64,000 bases of DNA from Rouxiella aceris (GTDB taxonomy: Bacteria > Pseudomonadota > Gammaproteobacteria > Enterobacterales > Enterobacteriaceae). Under the pieces are notes generated by a model. It did no database searches. It saw only the letters and a list, made by a program, of their open reading frames with translations, and was not told the DNA's origin. Location: assembly GCF_012933545.1 (NCBI RefSeq), contig NZ_JAADJU010000006.1, positions 1-64,000 of the forward strand, written 5' to 3'. A program made the translations under genes and the position numbers. Shown in pieces: positions 34,101 to 43,917 of this stretch (its first letter is position 1; each line of letters starts with the position of its first letter).

Positions 34101-34714
34101 GATGCTTTCTCCATCGCATACTGATGGATCAGCTGTTTTAAATGGCCGCTGTGCAGATCATAGATACAACCAAACAAATGCAATGCGTGGCCTTGCTGCC
34201 AGCGTTGCTGCACCGGAACAGTGGCGACCAGATTGGCAAACTGTTGGCGGACATTGACTTCTACCAACAGGTTTTGTCGGTCGCTTTCCGCTGGCAGATG
34301 AAGATGTTCACCCAGTGTCTGGCGCAATAAGGTGATACGGCGCGAAAGGGCGTTATCCTGTGCGGCCAGGGAGATCTCTGGCAGGCTGCTGGCGGCCTGG
34401 ACACCGCCGCAACCGTAATGGCCGCACAGGATAATGGCAGAAACGTGCAGATACTCGAGGGCGTAATGCAGCACACTTAGCAGATTATCGTCGTCAGCGA
34501 CCACCATATTGGCGATATTGCGATGGACAAATAACTCGCCGGGATGGCAGCCGGTCAGTACTTCAGCCGGTACACGGCTGTCGGAGCAGCCAATCCATAG
34601 CGAGTGGGGCTGCTGCGGTTGCGCGGTTTGCGCAAAGTAGTGCGCATCGTTTTGGCGCTGCATCAGCGCCCAGCTGCGATTGCGGGCCAGTAGGGGTTTT
34701 AAACTTGTCACCAT
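34097..34714 (-). CDS. Beta-class carbonic anhydrase
   Basis: 205-residue zinc enzyme that interconverts CO2 and bicarbonate in the cytosol. The ligands Cys43-Ser-Asp45-Ser-Arg47 (C-S-D-S-R), His99 and Cys102 (H-Y-G-C-G-G) are all in place. It is the first gene of a two-gene leftward unit with the SulP transporter, with a 4-bp overlap. The pair could raise bicarbonate for biosynthesis or buffer pH. It resembles E. coli Can/CynT in size, but the linkage to SulP makes it a distinct paralogue, so no symbol is given. Confidence 0.93.
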   Translation of the reverse strand: MVTSLKPLLARNRSWALMQRQNDAHYFAQTAQPQQPHSLWIGCSDSRVPAEVLTGCHPGELFVHRNIANMVVADDDNLLSVLHYALEYLHVSAIILCGHYGCGGVQAASSLPEISLAAQDNALSRRITLLRQTLGEHLHLPAESDRQNLLVEVNVRQQFANLVATVPVQQRWQQGHALHLFGCIYDLHSGHLKQLIHQYAMEKAS

Positions 34715-34993
34715 TTACTTCTCACTGTCTGGGGGCATCAATGCCTAATGAAAAGATCCGTTACTTACCGGGTAAAGCCTCTTTGTTACGGTTTTTAACA
34801 GCGTAGTCGGCAATGACGCAGACGCAACATATGAGAGTTTTCGATCCCGGTCGTATTTTCAGGATTTTTTTATTGACGCAACGCATGTTCATCTCAGGTA
34901 CTCCGGCGTTTATGGGCATCCCCCGCTATACTTTCGGCCCGGAGTTATTTCCTCGGTAAATTACATTTCTTTGCAAAACGAAAGAGAACTGCC

Positions 34994-37165
34994 ATGCCAG
35001 CCAGCCTGATCCAACCCGAACGTAAACTGTTTTCCTATCCGCGCTATTGGGCTGAATGTTATGGCACAGCACCTTTCTTGCCGATGACGCGTCAGGAGAT
35101 GGATCAACTCGGTTGGGATAGCTGCGATGTGATCCTGGTGACCGGGGATGCCTATGTCGATCATCCCAGCTTTGGGATGGCGATTGTCGGCAGAATGCTC
35201 GAGGCTCAGGGCTTCCGTGTCGGTATCATTGCCCAGCCGGACTGGACCAGCAAAGCGGACTTTATGCGCCTTGGCAAACCCAATCTATTCTTTGGCGTTA
35301 CCGCCGGGAATATGGACTCGATGATTAACCGCTATACCGCCGAGCGTAAACTGCGTCAGGATGATGCCTACACGCCAGGCAACATTGGCGGTAAACGCCC
35401 CGATCGCGCGACGCTGGTCTACAGTCAGCGTTGTAAAGAGGCATTCAGTGATATTCCGGTGATCCTTGGCGGTATTGAGGCCAGCTTACGCCGTATTGCT
35501 CACTACGATTATTGGTCAGATACCGTTCGTCGTTCGGTGCTGGTGGATGCCAAAGCCGATATGCTGATTTATGGCAATGGTGAACGACCGCTGGTGGAGG
35601 TGGCGCACCGTCTGGCGTCCGGTGAGCCAATTGGCGAGATCCAGGACGTGCGTAATACGGCGATTATGCGTAAAAGTGCCCTGATTGGCTGGAGTGGCGT
35701 CGATTCTACCCGTCTTGATAAACCGGGACGGATTGAACCGATCCTCAATCCCTATGGCTGCGATCTTCCCTGCGCTGATGGCGCCGCAGCGGCAGAAACA
35801 CCGGCATTTCCTATTAATGTTCGCGCTCATACGCCCAAGCCATGGGAGAAAACCTATGTCCTGCTGCCCTCTTTTGAAAAGGTTAAAGCAGACAAGGTGC
35901 TATATGCGCACGCCTCGCGTATTTTGCATCATGAAACCAACCCCGGCTGTGCGCGGGCGCTGATGCAAAAACACGGTGATCGCTTTGTGTGGATCAATCC
36001 TCCGGCGATACCGCTGTCGACAGAAGAGATGGATGGCGTGTTTGCCTTGCCTTATCGCCGCGTTCCCCATCCATCCTATGGCAAAAATAAAATACCGGCC
36101 TATGAGATGATCCGCTTTTCGATCAATATTATGCGGGGTTGTTTTGGCGGTTGTTCCTTCTGTTCGATAACCGAACATGAAGGTCGGATCATCCAGAGTC
36201 GTTCCGAGGCCTCGATCGTCAATGAAATCGAGCAAATCCGAGATGAGGTCCCCGGCTTTACCGGCGTTATTTCCGATCTCGGTGGACCTACCGCCAATAT
36301 GTATCATTTGCGATGTCAGTCGCCGCGTGCGGAACAGAGTTGCCGACGCGCATCCTGTGTTTATCCGCAGATTTGTCAGCATATGGACACCAATCACCAG
36401 CCGACCATCGATCTTTACCGTCGCACTCGCAAACTGCCGGGGATTAAAAAAATCCTTATTGCCAGTGGCGTACGCTACGATCTGGCGGTGGAGGATCCGC
36501 GTTATATTCAGGAACTGGCTGAACATCACGTTGGCGGCTATCTGAAAATTGCCCCGGAACATACCGAAATCGGACCGTTGTCGATGATGATGAAGCCGGG
36601 AATGGGCAGTTATCATCGTTTTAAACAACTGTTTGACCAATACTCGGCCCGTGCCGGTAAACAGCAATATTTAATTCCCTATTTTATTTCTGCTCATCCA
36701 GGTACGCGGGATGAAGACATGGTCAATTTGGCATTATGGCTGAAGGAAAACCGTTTCCGTCTCGACCAGGTGCAGAACTTTTATCCCTCACCGCTGGCCA
36801 ATGCCACTACCATGTATTACACCGGTAAAAACCCGTTAGCCAAGGTGGATTACAAAAGTGAAGATGTCTATGTTGCCCGCGGCGAGCGTCAGCGGCGGTT
36901 GCATAAAGCCCTGTTGCGTTATCACGCCCCCGAGAATGCGCCCCTCCTGCGTGAGGCATTAACCGAGATGGGGTTACAGCGATTGATCGGCAACCGTGCG
37001 GATTGCCTGGTGGCACCAGCAACGGACAATGAACGTCGTTCACACGGCACGAAAGGCAAAGATATAAAGGGCGTGAAATTACAACCGGCGAAAACGCGTT
37101 TTACCGAACAAAAGAATAATATCGCCTTAACCGCCAGAAAAAAGCGTGCTTCACGCCCTGATTAA
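34994..37165 (+). CDS. ygiQ: YgiQ family radical SAM protein
   Basis: 723-residue UPF0313/YgiQ protein. The radical-SAM iron-sulfur cluster Cys are 383, 387 and 390 (C-F-G-G-C-S-F-C), after an N-terminal domain of about 370 residues specific to the family. The extra Cys-rich segment after [10 protein letters not shown] is also conserved. Length is close to E. coli YgiQ (about 739). The C-terminus is basic and probably disordered. The enzymatic reaction is unknown in published work that I can recall. It is a single-gene unit. Confidence 0.95.
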   Translation: MPASLIQPERKLFSYPRYWAECYGTAPFLPMTRQEMDQLGWDSCDVILVTGDAYVDHPSFGMAIVGRMLEAQGFRVGIIAQPDWTSKADFMRLGKPNLFFGVTAGNMDSMINRYTAERKLRQDDAYTPGNIGGKRPDRATLVYSQRCKEAFSDIPVILGGIEASLRRIAHYDYWSDTVRRSVLVDAKADMLIYGNGERPLVEVAHRLASGEPIGEIQDVRNTAIMRKSALIGWSGVDSTRLDKPGRIEPILNPYGCDLPCADGAAAAETPAFPINVRAHTPKPWEKTYVLLPSFEKVKADKVLYAHASRILHHETNPGCARALMQKHGDRFVWINPPAIPLSTEEMDGVFALPYRRVPHPSYGKNKIPAYEMIRFSINIMRGCFGGCSFCSITEHEGRIIQSRSEASIVNEIEQIRDEVPGFTGVISDLGGPTANMYHLRCQSPRAEQSCRRASCVYPQICQHMDTNHQPTIDLYRRTRKLPGIKKILIASGVRYDLAVEDPRYIQELAEHHVGGYLKIAPEHTEIGPLSMMMKPGMGSYHRFKQLFDQYSARAGKQQYLIPYFISAHPGTRDEDMVNLALWLKENRFRLDQVQNFYPSPLANATTMYYTGKNPLAKVDYKSEDVYVARGERQRRLHKALLRYHAPENAPLLREALTEMGLQRLIGNRADCLVAPATDNERRSHGTKGKDIKGVKLQPAKTRFTEQKNNIALTARKKRASRPD

Positions 37166-37465
37166 ATGTGTTGTAGTAAAAAAATGAGGTCAGCCGGGAG
37201 TGAAGTTATCACTATTACAGTGTAAAACTCCCAGGCTCAGACATTATTGCGTGGTTTTTTGGCGGCAGTGGGGCTAACTGCGTTTTTGCTGCATATAAAT
37301 AGCAGAAGAAAGGGGCTATTTATTTTCTTTTTTTAATGCCATCAAGCGGCAATACTATTGCGATGCCCGGTTAATTTAACTTAAGTTGAATTCCTGTTTT
37401 TTTATATCTCCAGACGCTCATCCAATTTATCTGGAGATTTTCACCACCCCATTCGTTTTATCGTC
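37166..37465. other. 300-bp intergenic region between convergent ygiQ and GGDEF genes
   Basis: No gene. A GGGAGT...ACTCCC dyad (37196-37232) just after ygiQ may help terminate it. The rest is AT-rich without a clear hairpin plus T-run for the leftward gene. Confidence 0.4.
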
Positions 37466-38557
37466 TCAGCTATTACAGGCGATCGGTTCCCAGGCATAAA
37501 CAATGTTATTACGGCCGATGCTTTTGGCACGATACAACGCACTATCGGCACTGGTGACGGCAGCTTCAAAGTCGGTGTTGTGCAGCAGCGCCACACCGGC
37601 ACTGAGCGTGACATGGGTCGATACATCGGTATTGAAGTGATGGGGGATTTCCAGCCCCTCCACGCGCCGCTGGATGCGTTCGGCCATGTGCATGGCATAT
37701 TCCTGATTGACGTTGGCCATCAGCACCAGAAACTCTTCACCGCCGTAACGGACGACAATATCCCGCGAGCGCACTGCATCGCGAATGGCGGTAGCGACAC
37801 GCACCAGCGCCTGATCGCCCATACTATGGCCATAGTTGTCGTTGTAGGCCTTAAAGTGGTCAATATCCAGCAGCATCACATAGTTACTGCTGTTCCCCTG
37901 ACTGAATATGGCCTGTAACTTGTTTTGTAATCCGCGGCGGTTATACAAGCCGCTGAGGGGATCGATCATGCTGAGGTCGCTGAATTTCTCTCTTTCATTA
38001 TAGAGGTTATTGACCAGTTTTTTGGTAAAGGCATCGCTACGTCTGATCATTAATTGATGCAGAGAGAGGCCAATTAAAGGTAAGGCGATAGTAAAGCTTA
38101 TCTGCAATATATGGAGGAAATCATCTAAAAATAGCACTGCTATGGAGGATGGTGCTGCGTGCAGACAAAAGGCCAGAAAATTATCCGATAGCGCAATGGC
38201 ACTGATAAAAAATATCGTCAACAGGCTGATTTGCAAATATCCGCTATCGAGCTCACCAATACTGTGAAAACGCAGTGAAATATGCCAGGCCCATAACAAC
38301 CCTATGGTTATTGAGCATATCTCTAATGGACGGGTATGCCTTTTCTTACTAAAAAAAGAAAGAAGTAAACCGGTTATACAAATAATTGCAATTGCCACCA
38401 GCGGAAAGGTTCTGGCAGAACTGCCGGGCACCGGATTAGCCATGGTCACCGGGCCATTCATGATAAATAGAGATGATGCACTGTTCAAAAAAAAGAATAG
38501 CAACATAGACAAACGATGCTTGCTTCTCAGCAATTCGTCATAGGAATGAAAAGTCAT
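37466..38557 (-). CDS. Membrane-bound GGDEF diguanylate cyclase
   Basis: 363 residues from the ATG at 38557 (GAGTG nine bases upstream); an upstream start at 38713 would add 52 AT-rich-encoded, unconserved residues. The N-terminal half has six or so membrane helices (MASE-like sensor). A linker M-I-R-R-S-D-A-F leads to a GGDEF domain with R-Y-G-G-E-E-F-L-V-L, the active GGEEF variant, and D-H-F-K-A-Y-N-D-N-Y-G-H. It should make c-di-GMP in response to a membrane signal. It is a second cyclase besides the YfiN type in this window. The signal is unknown. Confidence 0.85.
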   Translation of the reverse strand: MTFHSYDELLRSKHRLSMLLFFFLNSASSLFIMNGPVTMANPVPGSSARTFPLVAIAIICITGLLLSFFSKKRHTRPLEICSITIGLLWAWHISLRFHSIGELDSGYLQISLLTIFFISAIALSDNFLAFCLHAAPSSIAVLFLDDFLHILQISFTIALPLIGLSLHQLMIRRSDAFTKKLVNNLYNEREKFSDLSMIDPLSGLYNRRGLQNKLQAIFSQGNSSNYVMLLDIDHFKAYNDNYGHSMGDQALVRVATAIRDAVRSRDIVVRYGGEEFLVLMANVNQEYAMHMAERIQRRVEGLEIPHHFNTDVSTHVTLSAGVALLHNTDFEAAVTSADSALYRAKSIGRNNIVYAWEPIACNS

Positions 38558-38803
38558 AAAATTCACTCTATTTAGCTGGTATTGACTTAATAGATAAAAG
38601 AATATATTAGCAAGCCTGGTTGGTGATGCTAATAATTTATGCAAGTAATTATTTGCTTGTAAATTAATATGGAGATTTTTATTAAAATTACCACTTTTGT
38701 GGTCGGGTGTCACTCGTTGTACATCGCTGCGGGCAAAATGATGCGTAATGAGAAAAATTGCTATATGCTACTGGTTATCATTATCAATTGATTGGGCAGT
38801 GTG

Positions 38804-39088
38804 ATGATTACAGCAATGGTTATAGCCTGTGGATTGTGGCTAGTCAGCGGGTGTCTGGGCAAGCGTCTGTCCAGCGGCTGGGGCGTGCTCTTGCCTGGGG
38901 CTCTGCTGCCGATGTTGGCACTGGCCAACCTGACGCTGGGGCAACTGCGGGGCCTGGTGATCCTGGCAATGCTTGCCACACTGCTGATGCTGTTTAACAG
39001 CAGGTTACGGCACTACCTGTTATTGCCTTCATTTCTGGCATTAGCCGGAGGATTGGCTGCGGTATCGCTAAATTTCAACTGGCGGTAA
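38804..39088 (+). CDS. Small membrane protein, DUF1435-like
   Basis: 94 residues with three hydrophobic segments (about 2-17, 26-43 and 48-65) and a fourth weaker one near the C-terminus (F-L-A-L-A-G-G-L-A-A-V). Size and layout fit the DUF1435 family of small enterobacterial membrane proteins, found near the leu tRNA cluster in related species. The ATG at 38804 or GTG at 38801 is the likely start. There is no signal for export and the function is unknown. It points toward the three tRNA-Leu genes on the other strand. Confidence 0.6.
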   Translation: MITAMVIACGLWLVSGCLGKRLSSGWGVLLPGALLPMLALANLTLGQLRGLVILAMLATLLMLFNSRLRHYLLLPSFLALAGGLAAVSLNFNWR

Positions 39089-39148
39089 ACAAAAAGCAGG
39101 GAGGAGCGAATAAAACGAGAAGAAGGGGGAAGAAGCTTGACGATCATC

Positions 39149-39235
39149 TGGTGCGAAGAGAGGGACTTGAACCCTCACGTCCGTAAGAACACTAACACCT
39201 GAAGCTAGCGCGTCTACCAATTCCGCCACCTTCGC
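39149..39235 (-). tRNA. leuV: tRNA-Leu(CAG)
   Basis: 87-nt gene including the encoded CCA; reading leftward it begins GCGAAGGTGGCGGAATTGGT. The anticodon loop is C-T-T-C-A-G-G, and the long variable arm and T-loop GTTCAAG are intact. It is identical over its full length to the two other copies upstream. It is third in a co-oriented transcript with them, as in the E. coli leuQPV cluster. Confidence 0.98.
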
Positions 39236-39293
39236 ACAAATGATTGCTTTTACTGCGTTGTACCGCTTGTTGACATCAATTATACAATCACAG

Positions 39294-39380
39294 TGGTGCG
39301 AAGAGAGGGACTTGAACCCTCACGTCCGTAAGAACACTAACACCTGAAGCTAGCGCGTCTACCAATTCCGCCACCTTCGC
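39294..39380 (-). tRNA. leuP: tRNA-Leu(CAG)
   Basis: Middle copy of three identical 87-nt tRNA-Leu genes with anticodon CAG and encoded CCA. The spacers to its neighbours (58 and 51 nt) are not alike, so the identity of the genes reflects selection or gene conversion. Confidence 0.98.
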
Positions 39381-39431
39381 AACGTTCTGCGTTGTACTGT
39401 TTTGATGCTTAAGCTAATACTGATGATTGTC

Positions 39432-39518
39432 TGGTGCGAAGAGAGGGACTTGAACCCTCACGTCCGTAAGAACACTAACACCTGAAGCTAGCGCGTCTAC
39501 CAATTCCGCCACCTTCGC
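39432..39518 (-). tRNA. leuQ: tRNA-Leu(CAG)
   Basis: First copy in the transcript, nearest the promoter at 39577-39604. Same 87 nt as the other two: acceptor stem GCGAAGG, anticodon CAG, CCA encoded. The tRNA reads CUG, the most used Leu codon in enterics. Confidence 0.98.
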
Positions 39519-39576
39519 ATCTTGTTTGTTACTGCATAAAAATTAATCAATGCAACAACGACAACCACGGGGGCGA

Positions 39577-39604
39577 ATTCTAGAGATTTTCACGTAGGCG
39601 TCAA
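39577..39604 (-). promoter_or_regulatory. Promoter of the tRNA-Leu cluster
   Basis: Read leftward: -35 TTGACG (39599-39604), 16-bp spacer, -10 TAGAAT (39577-39582), then the GC-rich TCGCCCCC discriminator. This is the architecture of a growth-rate and ppGpp-controlled stable-RNA promoter. It lies 59 bp before the first tRNA. Confidence 0.75.
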
Positions 39605-39699
39605 TAGTTATTTCCGTTAATCGCCGCGTTTGTTGCAAAAAACAGCATATTCCGAGCGAATTGCCTTTTCTCTGCCGCTTACTCGGGTTTGTCGTTGGT

Positions 39700-40617
39700 T
39701 TAATGAACGTTTTTTTCCACCGCCGACAAGTGGGCAAACAGCTCAATCAGCCAGTCTAATAGCACTCTAACGCGCGGGGCGAGAAAACGTCCCGGTGGAT
39801 ACATGATATAGAGCGGCATCGGCGGCGGTATCAATTGCGGCAACACTTCCACCAATTCACCGTTTTGCAGTGCCTGACTGACCACGCGTTTCGAGGTTTG
39901 GATCAGTCCATACCCCGCCTTGGAGGCAGCGATATAGGCATCTGCTCCGCTGACCGTCAGCCCATGGGGTAGCGTTACGCGCTGGACTTTTTGATTAACC
40001 ATAAATTCCAGATGCGATTCGGGCGGTTGGTGGGCAAAGAAATAGGCCACCGCCTGGTGCTGTTGCAGATCGGTCAACTGCTGCGGTGTGCCTGTACGAG
40101 CCAGATACTCCGGCGACGCACAGGTGGTTTGTGCCAGCATGGCAATCGGCCGCGATTGCAGGTTTTCATTCTCAGTTGGCCAGGCGCGGATCACACAGTC
40201 AACCCCCTGATGCAGCAAGTCCACGGCGTTATCATTGGCGCTGACCGTCAGGTTGATATGGGCATAGCGGGCGCTAAATTCCGGTAAGGCCGGCAGCACA
40301 ATTTCACGGGCAATGGAGTGGGGCATATCAATACGTACATTGCCCACCGGTTGCAGCTTGTGATGGGCAAACAGATTATCCGCCTCGTCGAAGGCGGCGA
40401 GCAGTTGTAAACAGCGCTGATAATAGATCTCGCCTTCTTCGGTAATTTTAACCTGCCGCGTGGTACGCAGAAACAGCCGTACGCCCAGGCGCTGCTCAAG
40501 GTTTTTCAAGGTGGTACTCACCGTTGCCCGTGGCAATGCCAGGTCCTCTGCGGCACGGCTAAAACTGCCCAATTCCTTGATGCGAATAAAAATCCGCATC
40601 GCCTGGATCTGATCCAT
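39700..40617 (-). CDS. LysR-family regulator (DmlR/YafC subgroup)
   Basis: 305 residues. The LysR HTH is at residues 1-60 (A-M-R-I-F-I-R-I-K-E-L-G-S-F-S-R-A-A-E, L-P-R-A-T-V-S-T-T-L), followed by an effector domain that begins G-N-V-R-I-D-M-P. This start and the D-C-V-I-R-A-W / G-Y-G-L-I-Q region fit the broad group including YafC and DmlR. It is divergent from an aldo/keto reductase it probably controls. A GCGATTT/AAATCGC inverted repeat (40636-40665) lies between them. Confidence 0.88.
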   Translation of the reverse strand: MDQIQAMRIFIRIKELGSFSRAAEDLALPRATVSTTLKNLEQRLGVRLFLRTTRQVKITEEGEIYYQRCLQLLAAFDEADNLFAHHKLQPVGNVRIDMPHSIAREIVLPALPEFSARYAHINLTVSANDNAVDLLHQGVDCVIRAWPTENENLQSRPIAMLAQTTCASPEYLARTGTPQQLTDLQQHQAVAYFFAHQPPESHLEFMVNQKVQRVTLPHGLTVSGADAYIAASKAGYGLIQTSKRVVSQALQNGELVEVLPQLIPPPMPLYIMYPPGRFLAPRVRVLLDWLIELFAHLSAVEKNVH

Positions 40618-40635
40618 CTTCTCCGCCTATTGTTT

Positions 40636-40665
40636 GCGATTTATGAATAGTGTTGCACAAATCGC
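40636..40665. promoter_or_regulatory. Inverted repeat between LysR and aldo/keto reductase
   Basis: GCGATTT (40636-40642) and AAATCGC (40659-40665), a perfect 7-bp dyad with a 16-bp spacer, 18 bp upstream of the LysR start. A candidate binding site for the LysR regulator; the spacer is longer than the classic box. Confidence 0.4.
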
Positions 40666-40763
40666 CCTATTTATCTTTTTTGCTTAAACAACCAGACTTT
40701 GTTGCATCACCTCAAGCGTTGCGCCGATGGCGTAGCGATAAATTTGGCTGGAAGGAAAGCAAA

Positions 40764-41759
40764 ATGAAAATGCGTCAATTGGGTCACAAGGGTCCGCTGG
40801 TTTCCGCGCTGGGCTTAGGCTGTATGGGCATGAGTGAGTTCTATACCGCGGGAATGGACGACAAAGCCTCACTGGCGACGTTGGATCGTGCGCTGGAGTT
40901 GGGGGTAACCCTGTTGGATACCGCCGATGTCTACGGCCCTTACACCAACGAGATATTATTGGGCAAGGCCCTGCAGGGGCGACGCGATCGGGTATTTTTG
41001 GCTACCAAGTTTGGTATTGTGCGCGATGCGAACAATCCGCAGGCCAGGGGGACCAATGGTCGGCCCGAGTATATCCGTCAGTCGGTGGAAGGCAGCCTTA
41101 AGCGTTTGCAAACCGAGGTGATTGACCTTTATTACCAGCATCGTGCCGATCCGGATGTGCCAATTGAAGAGAGCGTCGGCGCGATGTCCGATCTGGTGCG
41201 CGAGGGCAAGATCCGCTATCTGGGGATGAGCGAAATATCGGCGTCGACGCTGGAGCGTGCGCACAAGGTTCATCCTATCAGCGCATTGCAGACAGAGTAC
41301 TCGCTGTGGAGCCGTGACGTTGAAGAGAGCATCTTGCCAGCCTGTCAGCGCCTGGGCATTGCCTTTGTGCCTTACAGCCCGCTGGGACGCGGATTCTTGA
41401 CTGGCGCTATCCGTTCACCGGATGATTTCGCGGCCAATGATTTTCGCAGAAATAATCCGCGTTTTCAGGGGGAGAATTTTGCCAAAAATTTGCAGCTGGT
41501 GGATAAGGTGGTGGCGATGGCCAGTGAGAAAGGAGTGAAACCTTCGCAACTGGCTCTCGCCTGGGTATTGGCTCAGGGGGAGAACATAGTGCCCATCCCC
41601 GGAACCAAGCGGACAATTTATTTAGAAGAGAACATCGCCGCCCTTGATGTCATCCTGAGTGAAGCCGAAATCGCGGCGATGGATGCTGCTTTCCCTGTGC
41701 GCGCCGCTGCCGGAGAGCGCTACGGCACAGAGATGATGCGCATTCTAAATAATGCCTGA
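40764..41759 (+). CDS. Aldo/keto reductase
   Basis: 331-residue NADPH-dependent aldo/keto reductase with the (alpha/beta)8 barrel. The catalytic tetrad is visible: Asp and Tyr in L-D-T-A-D-V-Y-G, Lys in L-A-T-K-F-G, His in Y-Y-Q-H-R. The C-terminal cofactor-binding part holds P-I-P-G-T-K-R. The ATG at 40764, with AAGGAAAGC upstream, fits the family start ([10 protein letters not shown]). It resembles the YajO/YeaE/AKR13 subgroup, which reduces aldehydes. It is divergent from a LysR gene that is probably its regulator. Confidence 0.9.
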   Translation: MKMRQLGHKGPLVSALGLGCMGMSEFYTAGMDDKASLATLDRALELGVTLLDTADVYGPYTNEILLGKALQGRRDRVFLATKFGIVRDANNPQARGTNGRPEYIRQSVEGSLKRLQTEVIDLYYQHRADPDVPIEESVGAMSDLVREGKIRYLGMSEISASTLERAHKVHPISALQTEYSLWSRDVEESILPACQRLGIAFVPYSPLGRGFLTGAIRSPDDFAANDFRRNNPRFQGENFAKNLQLVDKVVAMASEKGVKPSQLALAWVLAQGENIVPIPGTKRTIYLEENIAALDVILSEAEIAAMDAAFPVRAAAGERYGTEMMRILNNA

Positions 41760-41769
41760 CCCTGTAGGT

Positions 41770-42816
41770 TTAACGCTTTTTCTTTTTGGTATCACGCGGC
41801 GGACGGCCACGGGTAGCCAGATAGACTTTGAAGCGGCCATTTTGCGCCAGCACTTCATGGCTGCCAAAGGTGGCATCCAACAGCGCGGCATAAGGCAAGA
41901 AGGCGTTGGCAACAATACGTAGCTGGCCACCGATATTCAGATGGTTTACCGCACCGCGGATCAACTGCTCGGAAGCGTGCAGGCTGGTTTGCAAACCTTC
42001 GTGGAACGGCGGGTTGGAAATAATCATATCGTAACGGCCAGTAATGTCGGAATAGACGTTACTGGCAATCACTTCACCCTGCAGGTTGTTGGCGGCCAGC
42101 GTGGCACGACTGGCTTCCAGTGCCGCAGCACCGACATCGCTCAGGGTGATTTTCATTTTTGGCGAATAGGTGGCCAGCACCGCCCCCAGTACACCGGAAC
42201 CGCAGGCAATATCCAGCACTTTGCCTTTTATTGGTTCTTCAAAGCTATTGAGTAACAGCAGGCTGCCGCTGTCCAAACCTTCACGGCTAAACACGCCAGG
42301 CAGGGTTTTCACCGTCACTTCTTCAACCATATAGGTCTGCCACCAGGCATCGGCGTCAAACTCGGGCTGCTGGTCCAGGCGACCGTGATACAGGCCACAG
42401 CGGCGGGCACTGTCAACTTTGCCCAGTTGGCACAGTTCGCCCAGCATCTCTTCGGCGCTGCGCACTCCACTGCGGTTTTCACCGACCACAAACACGTCGA
42501 TGCCTACCGGCAGCAGAGACAGCAGATTAAACAGCTGGAATCTGGCTTCCTGTTTGCTCTTCGGCCAGTAGTAAATCAACAGATCACTGCCGGCAACAAA
42601 CTCGGCGTTGGCCACCAGGCCAAACTGCACATCCTCTTCCATCGAGGCGCTGAGCATTTGCCAGTGATGGTATTGATTGGTGTGCACCCGCACACTTTCG
42701 GCCTCGAAGTTGGCGGGTAGGTCGTCTTGCAGGTCGCCAGCAAACAGCACGTGGCGGCCTATAAATTCATCGCTATGACGCAGTAAAACTTCACTGGCCG
42801 GGGTTAATGCAGACAT
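41770..42816 (-). CDS. rsmC: 16S rRNA guanine-N2-methyltransferase (G1207)
   Basis: 348 residues. The N-terminal inactive methyltransferase-like domain has S-K-Q-E-A and the C-terminal catalytic domain has SAM motif [10 protein letters not shown] and the base-flipping N-P-P-F-H. It methylates G1207 of 16S rRNA in the 30S subunit. It is divergent from holD-rimI, the same arrangement as in E. coli. The basic tail [13 protein letters not shown] is longer than in E. coli. Confidence 0.96.
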   Translation of the reverse strand: MSALTPASEVLLRHSDEFIGRHVLFAGDLQDDLPANFEAESVRVHTNQYHHWQMLSASMEEDVQFGLVANAEFVAGSDLLIYYWPKSKQEARFQLFNLLSLLPVGIDVFVVGENRSGVRSAEEMLGELCQLGKVDSARRCGLYHGRLDQQPEFDADAWWQTYMVEEVTVKTLPGVFSREGLDSGSLLLLNSFEEPIKGKVLDIACGSGVLGAVLATYSPKMKITLSDVGAAALEASRATLAANNLQGEVIASNVYSDITGRYDMIISNPPFHEGLQTSLHASEQLIRGAVNHLNIGGQLRIVANAFLPYAALLDATFGSHEVLAQNGRFKVYLATRGRPPRDTKKKKR

Positions 42817-43012
42817 CAGATTCTGGCTCCTCAGGTAGATGGCCGGGGATTATATACTCTTTATCCCCCAAGATGCAGGCTTGTTACTTTCACATCTCTG
42901 CTTATCTGCCGGTACGCACGCTGTAGACAGTCCGCTGAGGCTTTATTGGCGTGTGCCGGGCGGGTTTGCTAGCATAGCGCGCTATTGGCGTCACCAACGG
43001 GCAGGAATAAGC

Positions 43013-43444
43013 ATGGCAACAAGACGTGACTGGTTATTACAACAACTGGGCATTAGCCAGTGGACGCTGCGTCGCCCTACGGTTTTACAGGGTGAAGTGG
43101 CCGTTAGTCTGCCAGAGCAAACCCAGCTGCTGATTGTGGCTGAACTGCTGCCCAGCGAAGGTGATGAGTTGATTAACGATGTGATCCGCAGCCTTTGTCT
43201 GTCCCCTGAGCAGGTTTACTGTCTGCAACAGGATCAACTGGCTATGCTGCCTGCGGATCTCCACTGTAATACCTGGCGACTGGGTATCCGCGATCCTTTG
43301 CCGATCGCGGGTGCCCAGTTATACAGCCCGGCCCTGGCCGAGCTTTCTCAAGACGCTGGAGCCAAACGCGCGCTCTGGCAGCAGATTTGTGAAAATGAAC
43401 AACATTTCTATCCTGACCTCCGCGGATCTGACGCGCGCCTTTGA
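43013..43444 (+). CDS. holD: DNA polymerase III subunit psi
   Basis: 143 residues. HolD/psi links the clamp-loader to single-strand binding protein through chi. The N-terminal R-R-D-W-L-L-Q-Q-L-G-I-S-Q-W-T-L-R-R-P is the recognisable family segment. The ATG at 43013 (CAGGAATAAGC upstream) is used because E. coli HolD (137 aa) aligns from its own start there. It overlaps rimI by 50 bp, as in E. coli. Confidence 0.93.
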   Translation: MATRRDWLLQQLGISQWTLRRPTVLQGEVAVSLPEQTQLLIVAELLPSEGDELINDVIRSLCLSPEQVYCLQQDQLAMLPADLHCNTWRLGIRDPLPIAGAQLYSPALAELSQDAGAKRALWQQICENEQHFYPDLRGSDARL

Positions 43445-43838
43445 GATTGAACAAGCCAGTCACGCCTTTCCCTGGAGTGAAAAGACGCTGGCCAGCAATC
43501 AGGGCGAGCGTTACCTCAATCTCAAGCTGGAACAGCAGGGGATAATCGTCGGTTTTGCTATAGTGCAAATCGTATTGGATGAGGCGACGCTGTTTAATAT
43601 TGCCATCGATCCGGCGTATCAACGTCAGGGGCTGGGGCGGTTATTGCTGTGCGAGATTATCACGCAGATTGAGACGCGGGATGTGTTTACGCTGTGGCTT
43701 GAGGTGCGCGCTTCCAACCGCGGGGCTATCGCCCTGTATGAAAGTCTTGGCTTTAATGAAGTCTCGATCCGCCGCAATTACTACCCTGCGCCGTCAGGAC
43801 GGGAAGATGCCATTATTATGGCCTTGCCGCTAGGCTGA
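43395..43838 (+). CDS. rimI: Ribosomal protein bS18 N-alpha-acetyltransferase
   Basis: 147 residues (E. coli 148). GNAT fold with the acetyl-CoA loop R-Q-G-L-G-R-L-L-L near residue 77 and the family segment H-A-F-P-W-S-E. It acetylates the N-terminal alanine of ribosomal protein S18. It starts inside holD in another frame, a conserved overlap. It is ended by an inverted repeat just after the stop. Confidence 0.95.
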   Translation: MNNISILTSADLTRAFEIEQASHAFPWSEKTLASNQGERYLNLKLEQQGIIVGFAIVQIVLDEATLFNIAIDPAYQRQGLGRLLLCEIITQIETRDVFTLWLEVRASNRGAIALYESLGFNEVSIRRNYYPAPSGREDAIIMALPLG

Positions 43839-43844
43839 AGGCAG

Positions 43845-43873
43845 AAAAGATCAGATTTTACTCTGATCTTTTT
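43845..43873. terminator. Terminator after rimI
   Basis: AAAAGATCAGA and TCTGATCTTTT form a perfect 11-bp stem with loop TTTTAC. A-runs and T-runs flank both ends, so it can terminate in both directions between convergent rimI and tsgA. Confidence 0.85.
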
Positions 43874-43883
43874 CGGAGCAAAG

Positions 43884-43910
43884 CGGCGCGGGTGTCCAGC
43901 ACCCGCGCCG
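43884..43910 (-). terminator. GC-rich hairpin after tsgA
   Basis: CGGCGCGGGTG (43884-43894) and CACCCGCGCCG (43900-43910) form a perfect 11-bp stem with a 5-base loop, 8 bases past the tsgA stop in the leftward direction. Together with the AT-type hairpin next to it, it makes a double terminator between the convergent genes. Confidence 0.65.
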
Positions 43911-43917
43911 GTCAGAC

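Noticed and set aside
39149-39518. tRNA repeats as a CRISPR-like or tandem repeat array
   Set aside because: The repeats are full-length functional tRNA-Leu genes with distinct spacers.
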